DNA from: Belliella buryatensis
GTDB lineage: Bacteria; Bacteroidota; Bacteroidia; Cytophagales; Cyclobacteriaceae
Reading direction: 5' to 3'
Length of the DNA stretch: 64,000 nt
NCBI RefSeq assembly: GCF_900188245.1
Contig: NZ_FZOK01000004.1
Span: 124,001-188,000 of the forward strand
Shown here: positions 57,607 through 64,000 of the stretch, in pieces
Numbering within the stretch: position 1 is the stretch's first letter
Layout: each line of letters begins with the position of its first letter
Notes under the pieces: generated by a model
Seen by the model: the letters and a program-made list of their open reading frames with translations, nothing else
The model's database searches: none
Told to the model about the DNA's origin: nothing
Made by a program: the position numbers and the translations under genes

Positions 57607-58737
57607 ATGAACAAGATGATACGCCTGAATCTATTGATATTAACTCTAATTTTCACCTTAGGTAAAACCCATTTAATAGCTCAAAATCAGGAGATTAAAA
57701 CTTTTTATGACGATCAAAAATCAAAAGTCAAAGAAGTCTTTCAACAAGCAAATGGAGTTAAAAATGGGGTATATACCTTATATTACGAAAGCGGAAGTTT
57801 GGCGGCACTTGGGCAATATATTAACGGAAAACGAGAAGGTGTATTTGTAGATTATTACCCAGAAACAGGTGATACCTTAAGAGTAAGCACTTTCAGGAAT
57901 GGTAAAAAGGAAGGACCTTCAGTTTCCTATTTTGAAAATGGAAATATTTCGCAAAAGGTCTCTTATGTGGAAAACCAAATTCAAGGTGAATTAATCAGTT
58001 TTTTTGAATCGGGTGAAGTCAGGCAGAGAGCTTCATTCAATGCAGACAGACCTAATGGTACTACGTTGATTTATAGGGAATCAGGACAAGTACTGGAAGA
58101 AAAAAACTATAGCAATGGAGTATTAGAAGGAGAGCAATTATCTTTTTATGATGATGGAACTGTAAGTGCTAAATCAAATTTTAAGAAAGGACAAATCCAC
58201 GGAGAACAAATTAGCTTTCATGAAGATGGAAGTATCCGTTCAAAGGCGAATTTCAAAAAAGGTTATCAGCATGGAGAATTTTTACAATTTCACTCTGATG
58301 GTAGCTTATCAAAGAAAGGAAAATATAAAAACGGAGATCCTGATGGAGAGTTTAAAAGCTATCATCCAAATGGTCAATTAGATGAAGTGTCAAAGTATAA
58401 AAAAGGTTTTCCAGTAGGAACATTCACTTCTTATTATGAAAACGGAGCCAATAGGGAAAAAACCTACCACGACCGATACAACCAGCTATCACAAATCATC
58501 AGTTATTATGAAACTGGTCAGGTGATGAAAGTAGTTAATTTTGAAGGAGGAAGACAGCATGGTATGACCATAGTCTATCATGAAAACGGGAATGTACGAG
58601 AAGAACTCCCCTATCGAAGAGGAAAAATCCATGGTATTCAAAAAATATATACAGAATCAGGCGAATTGGTAGCAGAACGGTTTTTTGAAGAAGGAAAGTT
58701 GACTCGCCAAACAGATCTGCGCAAAAAGGAGCAATAG
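57607..58737 (+). CDS. Exported YwqK/MORN-like repeat protein
   Basis: About 376 residues from the ATG at 57607 (MNKMIRLNLLILTLIFTLG); an in-frame TTG lies two codons upstream. After the signal peptide come about 13 repeats of roughly 23 residues of the form YxxGxxxGexxxYxxxGxl (for example GKREGVFVDYYPETGDTL, GQIHGEQISFHEDGSI). The repeats form a beta-hairpin ladder as in MORN and YwqK proteins. Databases often label these 'antitoxin YwqK', but no toxin is adjacent and the protein is exported, so I do not adopt that role. Confidence 0.82.
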   Translation: MNKMIRLNLLILTLIFTLGKTHLIAQNQEIKTFYDDQKSKVKEVFQQANGVKNGVYTLYYESGSLAALGQYINGKREGVFVDYYPETGDTLRVSTFRNGKKEGPSVSYFENGNISQKVSYVENQIQGELISFFESGEVRQRASFNADRPNGTTLIYRESGQVLEEKNYSNGVLEGEQLSFYDDGTVSAKSNFKKGQIHGEQISFHEDGSIRSKANFKKGYQHGEFLQFHSDGSLSKKGKYKNGDPDGEFKSYHPNGQLDEVSKYKKGFPVGTFTSYYENGANREKTYHDRYNQLSQIISYYETGQVMKVVNFEGGRQHGMTIVYHENGNVREELPYRRGKIHGIQKIYTESGELVAERFFEEGKLTRQTDLRKKEQ

Positions 58738-58825
58738 AGAAATTGACCTAATAACTTGTAATTAATTCTAAAAAACAAGTTTCAATCCGAATAGCTTTTT
58801 CTATTTTTGTTCAAAGATTTTCAAG

Positions 58826-59767
58826 ATGACAGGTGCTATAAAAGAAACCCATTTTCAATTCCCAGGACAAGTCGGCTTTTATAAAGGAAAAGTAAGAGAC
58901 GTCTACATGTTTGACAAAAAAATCGCTGTAGTAGCCACCGATAGGATCTCTGCTTTTGATGTAGTGCTTCCCAAGCCAATTCCTTTCAAAGGGCAAGTTT
59001 TAAATCAAATCGCAGCAAAATTTCTTCACGCTACTTCGGACATAGTTCCTAATTGGGTTTCTTCCAATCCCGATCCAAATGTCACAATCGGGAAGAAATG
59101 TGACCCCTTCAAAGTGGAAATGGTCATCAGGGGCTATCTGGCAGGCCATGCAGCAAGAGAATATGCCGCTGGAAAAAGGATCATCTGTGGGGTTCCACTT
59201 CCAGATGGATTGAAAGAAAATGATAAATTACCAAAACCCATCATTACCCCTACGACCAAAGCAGATGAAGGACATGACGAAGATATTTCAAGGGAAGATA
59301 TTCTAAGAAAAGGCATCGTTGCAGAGGAAGATTATTTGGTTTTAGAAAAATACACGCACGCACTCTTTGAAAGGGGTTCACAAATGGCTGCTGCAAAGGG
59401 CCTTATTCTAGTAGATACCAAGTATGAATTTGGGAAATATGAGGGAGAAATCTATTTGATAGACGAAATCCATACACCGGATTCTTCTAGGTACTTCTAT
59501 GCAGAAGGATACGAGGCCAATCAAAAAGCAGGATTGCCACAGAAACAACTTTCAAAGGAATTTGTAAGACAATGGTTAATCAGTCATGGTTTCCAAGGAA
59601 AAACAGGACAAGAAATTCCAGATATGCCTTTTTCGTTTGTAGAAGAGATTTCGGATAGGTATATTGAACTTTATGAAAAAATCACCGGCGAAAAATTCAT
59701 CAAAGCAAATACCCAAAACCTAGAACAAAGAATCGAAGAGGCTGTTTTAAAAGAATTAAAGAGATAG
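58826..59767 (+). CDS. purC: Phosphoribosylaminoimidazole-succinocarboxamide synthase
   Basis: 313 residues of the longer SAICAR synthetase form. [30 protein letters not shown] (shown here in part: [19 protein letters not shown]), [18 protein letters not shown] and [28 protein letters not shown] (key part [13 protein letters not shown]) mark the ATP and substrate sites. It joins aspartate to CAIR in purine synthesis. It is not near other purine genes here. Confidence 0.95.
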   Translation: MTGAIKETHFQFPGQVGFYKGKVRDVYMFDKKIAVVATDRISAFDVVLPKPIPFKGQVLNQIAAKFLHATSDIVPNWVSSNPDPNVTIGKKCDPFKVEMVIRGYLAGHAAREYAAGKRIICGVPLPDGLKENDKLPKPIITPTTKADEGHDEDISREDILRKGIVAEEDYLVLEKYTHALFERGSQMAAAKGLILVDTKYEFGKYEGEIYLIDEIHTPDSSRYFYAEGYEANQKAGLPQKQLSKEFVRQWLISHGFQGKTGQEIPDMPFSFVEEISDRYIELYEKITGEKFIKANTQNLEQRIEEAVLKELKR

Positions 59768-60198
59768 AGGGAAAGGATGAAGAAGGAAAAAGGGGAAAGG
59801 TCAAAGGGAAAAGGAGGCTCGCTTAGGGCAGCAGAGCTGCAAAGGCCGCTAGGAGAAAGTATGAAGGGGGAATTAGGTAGGAGGAGAAAAGGGAAAGGTC
59901 AAAGGAAAAAAGAATAAGGAGCGTTTGATCATAAATTAATAGTCCCAAAAGGGTTAATCCTCAAATAGCCCAGCATAAAATGCGGAGGTTATTGAATAAA
60001 CAGAAATTTCCATATAACTCCGTAGGAGTTAAATTTATACACTTAACAAGTCAAAACTCCTTCTCATCAACAAGTAATGAAGATAAAAAGTAGCCAAATT
60101 TCTTATGACTGATAACCAATAACCAATCCCTGATAACTAACCTCAATCTTTCAATTTCCCAATAACGGATAACCAGTAACTAATATTAAAATAGAAAT
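59768..60198. other. Gene-free, repeat-bearing intergenic region
   Basis: 431 bp without a convincing gene. 59768-59920 is strikingly purine-rich on the plus strand (blocks such as GGGAAAGGTCAAAGGGAAAA and GGAGGAGAAAAGGGAAAGG), with a short GC-rich island (GCAGAGCTGC). 59935-60060 carries a structured repeat (separate entry). 60098-60190 is made of drifting GATAACCAATAACC-like units. A promoter for the STAS-RNase Z pair must lie near its right end. Confidence 0.6.
59955..60031. repeat. Structured palindromic intergenic repeat
   Basis: Two inverted elements: TAATCCTC...GCAT-AAA-ATGC...GAGGTTA at 59955-59992, and TAACTCC-GTA-GGAGTTA at 60015-60031. The second resembles a palindrome that I recall as common between Bacteroidota genes. 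No coding capacity. Confidence 0.5.
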
Positions 60199-60579
60199 AT
60201 GAAATACTCAGTAGATAAAAAAGAACAATACGTGGTTTTTACACCACAAGAGGAAAAATTAGATTCTGCACTTTCTCCAAAATTAAAATCAGAGCTTTTG
60301 ACTGTTCATGCGGAAGGTTATCATAACCTGATCCTAGACATGAGTCATGTAAAATATGCTGATTCCAGTGGATTGAGTGCCCTTTTAGTAGGGAATAGAG
60401 AATTCAATAGAGAAGGTGGGATATTTGTTATATCTGGTCTTCAAGAGCATGTGATGAAATTGATCAAAATATCCATGTTAGACAAAGTCTTCAATATCGT
60501 AGAAAATTTGGAAGAAGCTGCTGAGGCAGTTTTCATGCATACCATCAAAACAGGAGATACAGAAGAGGAAGAAGGTTAA
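60199..60579 (+). CDS. STAS-domain protein (anti-sigma factor antagonist type)
   Basis: 126 residues. A single STAS domain: LILDMSHVKYADSSGLSALL holds the conserved Asp55 and the phosphorylatable Ser56/Ser57, and a strand/helix HVMKLIKISMLDKVF follows, typical of SpoIIAA-like proteins. Such proteins bind anti-sigma kinases when unphosphorylated. No partner kinase is adjacent. The C-terminus is very acidic (GDTEEEEG). RNase Z begins 3 bp after the stop codon. Confidence 0.87.
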   Translation: MKYSVDKKEQYVVFTPQEEKLDSALSPKLKSELLTVHAEGYHNLILDMSHVKYADSSGLSALLVGNREFNREGGIFVISGLQEHVMKLIKISMLDKVFNIVENLEEAAEAVFMHTIKTGDTEEEEG

Positions 60580-60582
60580 ATT

Positions 60583-61500
60583 TTGGAATTCAGCGTCACC
60601 ATCTTAGGTTCCAACTCTGCGATTCCTGCACATGGCAGAAATCAAACTGCGCAGCTGGTCAATATTGGTCTTTCTTCCATCCTATTGGATTGTGGGGAAG
60701 GTACACAGATTCAGCTGCGCAAATTCAAACTCAAATACGGAAGAATCGACTATATTTTTATTTCTCACCTTCACGGAGATCATTACTTTGGATTGATGGG
60801 AATGATCGCCACTTTTCATCTTCAAAAAAGAATAAAGGTGCTTACCATCTTTGGACCAAATGGTCTTGATGAAATCATCACAACTCAACTCAAGTACTCC
60901 AATACTAGATTAAACTTTCCCATCAGGTTTATTAAAACTAATCCAGATGAAAAAGAATTGATCCTAGAAGAAAAAAAATATAAGGTTTATAGCTTTCCTT
61001 TGAAACATAGATTGCCTTGCACTGGTTTTCTGATTCAAGAAAAACAGGGGCTACTCAATATGAATAAAGCCAGGCTTTTGGAAAATAAAATCAGTGTAGA
61101 AGCAATCAATGTGCTACGATCAGGCAAAGACTTTCTAGATGAAACAGGCAACTTACTAAAAGTTGAAGATTTCACCTTAGCTCCAAAGCCATTGAGATCC
61201 TACGCTTTCTGCTCAGATACGATCTACGATCCTATCGATTTAGTCCCAAATATTCAAGGCACTACCACGATCTATCACGAATCAACATTTGGAGATGACG
61301 AAGAAAATAGAGCGACTGAAACTTTCCACAGTACTGCCCGACAAGCGGGAGATATTGCCTCCAAGATTGGAGCAAAAAAATTAATCATCGGGCATTATTC
61401 CACAAGATATCTGGATACAACACCACTTTTGGAACAAGCTAAAATTACCTTTGAAAACAGTTATGCCAGCGAAGAAGGCGTCAATTACCTTATAGAATAG
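60583..61500 (+). CDS. rnz: Ribonuclease Z
   Basis: 305 residues. The metallo-beta-lactamase motif SHLHGDHYFGL (His62, His64, Asp66, His67) and the late HST and IIGHYSTRY segments define tRNase Z, which trims the tRNA 3' end. The start is a TTG at 60583 (EFSVTILGSNSAIPAHGRNQ after the initiator), chosen because the family begins with this strand and no closer ATG exists. The purine-rich end of the STAS gene (AGAAGAGGAAGAAGG) serves as ribosome-binding site, so the two genes are coupled. Confidence 0.93.
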   Translation: MEFSVTILGSNSAIPAHGRNQTAQLVNIGLSSILLDCGEGTQIQLRKFKLKYGRIDYIFISHLHGDHYFGLMGMIATFHLQKRIKVLTIFGPNGLDEIITTQLKYSNTRLNFPIRFIKTNPDEKELILEEKKYKVYSFPLKHRLPCTGFLIQEKQGLLNMNKARLLENKISVEAINVLRSGKDFLDETGNLLKVEDFTLAPKPLRSYAFCSDTIYDPIDLVPNIQGTTTIYHESTFGDDEENRATETFHSTARQAGDIASKIGAKKLIIGHYSTRYLDTTPLLEQAKITFENSYASEEGVNYLIE

Positions 61501-61524
61501 CTCTCTTTCCCAAGCGATTATTAT

Positions 61525-62331
61525 ATGGAAATCTCCACCAAGGACAAGGCTTTTCAGTCAAAGAAGACCAATTTGTTTATCATCCTCTCTGGAATATTTT
61601 TGACCAATGCTATCTTAGCTGAAATCATCGGGGTAAAAATCTTTTCTGGAGAATTGACCTTGGGTTTTGAACCAGTAGGATGGACATTCTTTGGAGATTA
61701 CGTATTGGATTTCAATTTGACGGCTGGGGCTGTGATCTGGCCCATTGTCTTCATCACTACTGATATTATCAATGAATATTACGGCAAAAAAGGTGTTCGT
61801 AAAATCAGCTTCATCACCGCTTTTTTCATTGCCTACATTTTCATCATCATATCTATAGTAACCCAACTGGAACCTGCACCTTTTTGGCTAGATGTAAATA
61901 CCCCAGACCCAGATGGTAATTCCTTTAATATCCATTATGCTTTCAATACAATATTTAGGCAAGGTCTAGGAATTATCATTGGATCATTGGTGGCTTTTTT
62001 ATTAGGCCAGTTGATAGATGTATTTGTTTTTCAGAAGCTACGGGCCATCACAGGAGCCAAAATGATCTGGCTTCGGGCCACAGGATCCACTTTGGTTTCT
62101 CAGTTTATCGATTCGTTCGTTGTGCTAGGTATTGCCTTCTACATTTTTGGCAATTGGAGTTGGGAACAAGTGGTATCTGTGGGAATCATTAATTATATAT
62201 ACAAATTTTCCGTAGCGATTCTTTTGACACCCCTACTCTATCTGGGACATCATTTGATTGATAATTACCTAGGCAAAGAAGTGGCAGAAAGGATGACAGA
62301 GGAAGCTATGGAAGATACTTCCTTTTTGTGA
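61525..62331 (+). CDS. Queuosine precursor transporter (YhhQ/VUT family)
   Basis: 268 residues with about six to seven membrane helices. Family marks are TNAILAEIIGVKIF, the polar PIVFITTDIINEYYGKKGVRK segment (shown in part: TTDIINEYYGKKG) and LRATGSTLVSQFIDSFVVL (part of the transport core). It imports 7-cyano-7-deazaguanine or a related queuine precursor. It lies 25 bp after the RNase Z gene; both then relate to tRNA maturation. Confidence 0.9.
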   Translation: MEISTKDKAFQSKKTNLFIILSGIFLTNAILAEIIGVKIFSGELTLGFEPVGWTFFGDYVLDFNLTAGAVIWPIVFITTDIINEYYGKKGVRKISFITAFFIAYIFIIISIVTQLEPAPFWLDVNTPDPDGNSFNIHYAFNTIFRQGLGIIIGSLVAFLLGQLIDVFVFQKLRAITGAKMIWLRATGSTLVSQFIDSFVVLGIAFYIFGNWSWEQVVSVGIINYIYKFSVAILLTPLLYLGHHLIDNYLGKEVAERMTEEAMEDTSFL

Positions 62332-62382
62332 TGCAAAACCTATAAATACAAACCTGATGAATCATGTTTGAGTAATTAATGC

Positions 62383-62685
62383 TTAATCTTTATGAATTAG
62401 CCTATTGCCGAGAATTATAATCAGCACTGCTCCAAACATCGTAACCAATAGACCAACCCCTTGCCCCAAATTAGGCATATCAAGCAAGACTCCTGCAAGA
62501 TGTCCTAATATGGTCAATACACCCATCAAAATAAACATCCAGCTAATATAAACGGGCGCACCATTTTTAACAGCCTTTTCCTTTTCACGCTGAGACAAAC
62601 TACCGTAGCCCGCTAGCAAATTCGGGAATTTCCTTACCAATGCACCGAGGCCAAGAAATAATAAAGCGATATAAACTCCTTCCAT
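62383..62685 (-). CDS. Small membrane protein, DUF3784-like
   Basis: 100 residues with three membrane helices. The segment VRKFPNLLAGYGSLSQREKEKAV between helices 1 and 2 is the pattern I associate with DUF3784. Function unknown. A possible 20-residue reading frame (62689-62751) ends 3 bp before its start on the same strand. Confidence 0.7.
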   Translation of the reverse strand: MEGVYIALLFLGLGALVRKFPNLLAGYGSLSQREKEKAVKNGAPVYISWMFILMGVLTILGHLAGVLLDMPNLGQGVGLLVTMFGAVLIIILGNRLIHKD

Positions 62686-62688
62686 ATT

Positions 62689-62751
62689 TTAATCCTGATC
62701 TATAATTTCTTCGTGATCCACATGTTTCTTGATGTATTCAGTTGGACTCAT
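62689..62751 (-). CDS. Possible 20-residue small ORF upstream of the DUF3784-like gene
   Basis: Minus-strand ATG at 62751 encodes MSPTEYIKKHVDHEEIIDQD and a stop. It is followed after 3 bp by the start of the small membrane protein gene, a spacing seen in translationally coupled pairs. Too short to judge by composition, and no family is recognised. Confidence 0.25.
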   Translation of the reverse strand: MSPTEYIKKHVDHEEIIDQD

Positions 62752-62865
62752 GTTAAACTAAAAATATACAGAAAGTTACCAAAAGACAATAAAAGAAGCC
62801 GATCAATTTTTACAATCCTTCGGTTGGTTGTCATAGAAATAGGGTAAAAAAACCAGCTGATAGTT

Positions 62866-62910
62866 AAAATCAAAAGCCTGATCATTTTGAAGATCAGGCT
62901 TTTGATTTTT
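62866..62910. terminator. Bidirectional terminator
   Basis: AAAATCAAAAGCCTGATC at 62866-62883, an 8-nt loop, and the perfect inverse GATCAGGCTTTTGATTTT at 62892-62909. On the minus strand it ends the SDR gene transcript. Confidence 0.85.
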
Positions 62911-62914
62911 ACGC

Positions 62915-63634
62915 TTAAGCACCAGGAGGCATTGTCGGTCTAACTTCAATTTTACTTGGAAGTGTACGAGGATGCATTTGCATCAGATCTACCACCATCT
63001 GCCCTAGATCTTCGATCTGGATTTTCCAAGCATCCGCATCATTAGGCTGATGGTTGTTGAAATAGGTAGCCACAGACCCAGGCATGACCGTGGTCACTCG
63101 AATATTATGCTTTCTCAGATCCAGCATAGCGGCTTGAGAGAAACCTGTCACCCCAAACTTGCTGGCATTATACGCAGATCCGTTAGCAAAGAAGTTGGTA
63201 CCTGCTAAGCTTGAAATTGTAATAAAGTAACCCTTAGATTGCTTCAACCCATCCAATCCAGCCTTGATACTATAAAACACCCCAGTAAGATTGGTATCAA
63301 TAGTCTCATGCCACTGCTCCATGGTCATGTCTTCCACAGAAGCAAAGTGGCCAATTCCAGCATTTGCCACCAGTAGATCCAATTGACCCCACTTATCAAG
63401 CACTTGGTTTACTGCATTTTGCTGAGAGTCAAAGTTCCTCACGTCTGCTGCAATACCTATAATTTCTCCTTTTCCTATTTTGGCCAGTTCAGAGGCAGCT
63501 TCATCCGCCGCTTTTTGAGATCGACTAGTGATTGCCACCTTCATTCCTTCAGCAAGCAAAGCGGCTGCTATCCCATAGCCTATCCCCTTACTTCCCCCTG
63601 TGATTAATGCTGTTTTGTTGGTTAAGTTTTGCAT
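62915..63634 (-). CDS. Short-chain dehydrogenase/reductase
   Basis: 239 residues, classical SDR. The cofactor loop ITGGSKGIGYGIA (residues 10-22), LVANAGIG, the catalytic Ser in ITISSLAG and the YNASKFG Tyr/Lys pair are in place. The basic residue after the first strands (TSRSQKA) favours NADP(H). Substrate unknown. It lies 38 bp downstream of the DeoR-family regulator on the same strand, so co-transcription is possible. Confidence 0.92.
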   Translation of the reverse strand: MQNLTNKTALITGGSKGIGYGIAAALLAEGMKVAITSRSQKAADEAASELAKIGKGEIIGIAADVRNFDSQQNAVNQVLDKWGQLDLLVANAGIGHFASVEDMTMEQWHETIDTNLTGVFYSIKAGLDGLKQSKGYFITISSLAGTNFFANGSAYNASKFGVTGFSQAAMLDLRKHNIRVTTVMPGSVATYFNNHQPNDADAWKIQIEDLGQMVVDLMQMHPRTLPSKIEVRPTMPPGA

Positions 63635-63672
63635 GATTTAGATTTAAAATTGAAAAGAATTAAAGGCACCTA

Positions 63673-64000
63673 TCAATTTGCAATAATTACTTCAACATTG
63701 TTTCTTTCAAGCATTTTGACATATTCTTGTTCAATATCATTATCGGTAATTACTTTATGAATTTTATTAAAACCAGCTATAAAAGCAAAACCGATTTTTT
63801 TGAACTTTGAAGAATCTGCTACTACAATTACCTCTTCTGCAATGTCAATCATCAATTGGTTAAGATAGGCTTCCTCCATGTGGTAGGTATACACTCCCAC
63901 ATCTGACTTAAAACCATCCACTCCTAAAAAAAGTTTGTTGCAATGCAATTGTTTGAAGTTTCTTTCCGCCATAGGACCTACAAGTGACATTGAAAATTCC
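63673..64000 (-). CDS. DeoR-family regulator, C-terminal part (runs off window)
   Basis: About 109 residues to the window edge; the ATG at 63990 is internal to the frame. The visible part is the DeoR sugar-phosphate sensor domain: HCNKLFLGVDGFKSDVGVYT, EEVIVVADSSKFKKIGFAFI and the ending VITDNDIEQEY...NNVEVIIAN. DeoR proteins repress carbohydrate genes and are released by a phosphorylated sugar. The DNA-binding domain lies outside the window. It may control the SDR gene downstream. Confidence 0.85.
   Translation of the reverse strand, partial: EFSMSLVGPMAERNFKQLHCNKLFLGVDGFKSDVGVYTYHMEEAYLNQLMIDIAEEVIVVADSSKFKKIGFAFIAGFNKIHKVITDNDIEQEYVKMLERNNVEVIIAN

Noticed and set aside
57607-58737. Toxin-antitoxin module based on the YwqK 'antitoxin' label
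   Set aside because: The protein is exported and repetitive, stands alone behind a terminator, and no toxin gene is next to it.

Overview
The window looks like chromosomal DNA from a low-GC Bacteroidota, most probably of the Cyclobacteriaceae/Algoriphagus-Belliella type. This is inferred from AT-rich genes with weak Shine-Dalgarno sites, many Sec- and lipoprotein-exported proteins, tricorn-like and S9/S41 peptidases, a BatB/BatC pair, an UpxY antiterminator, and a CRISPR repeat of the 46-48 nt class found with Bacteroidota type II-C Cas9. No species is claimed. I saw no rRNA, tRNA or prophage module.

Layout. 0-13 kb: the 5' end of an outer-membrane receptor-like gene, an NlpE-like lipoprotein, a tricorn-like protease, an RluA-family pseudouridine synthase, an acyl-CoA oxidase/dehydrogenase, an S9 peptidase and an unrecognised exported protein. 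13-21 kb: a maleylacetate reductase plus ring-cleaving dioxygenase pair (hydroquinone-type aromatic catabolism), a Crp-family regulator, an exported methyltransferase, a TPR histidine kinase, a CBS protein and a metallophosphoesterase. 21-30 kb: housekeeping genes (metG, ligA with an unusual insertion, dapA, xseA/xseB). 30-37 kb: an isolated UpxY and a TetR-TolC-MFP-RND efflux operon. 37-43 kb: hydrolase, S41 peptidase, aldo/keto reductase, glycosyltransferase and DegT aminotransferase. 53.6-64 kb: cyclophilin, BatB/BatC-like genes, thiolase, a YwqK-like repeat protein, purC, STAS protein, RNase Z, queuosine precursor transporter, SDR enzyme and the 3' end of a DeoR-family regulator.

The accessory core is 43.4-53.5 kb: a type II-C CRISPR-Cas locus. 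cas9 (1523 aa, complete RuvC and HNH motifs), cas1 and cas2 lie on the minus strand. The array (16 identical 46-nt repeats plus two altered ones) reads on the plus strand and ends in a hairpin terminator. A tracrRNA, with a 23-nt anti-repeat and a terminator, is transcribed divergently from the cas9 5' side. Three things are unusual. A stand-alone cas6, normally a type I/III enzyme, sits beside the array. A REP-associated tyrosine transposase (RAYT), plus the decayed 5' end of a second copy, sits between cas9 and cas1. Palindromes of one family closely bracket cas1-cas2, the array and the RAYT, and one is translated inside the RAYT itself.

The left end of the array grades into a roughly 700-bp fossil region in which the CRISPR repeat is split by a 53-55 nt insert and older decayed copies alternate with the palindromes. 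Separately, two inverted copies of a roughly 140-150 bp MITE-like element with terminal inverted repeats and 9-11 bp target duplications lie at 29.8 kb (at the stop codon of upxY) and 53.4 kb (behind the tracrRNA). They bracket about 23 kb that includes the whole CRISPR locus.
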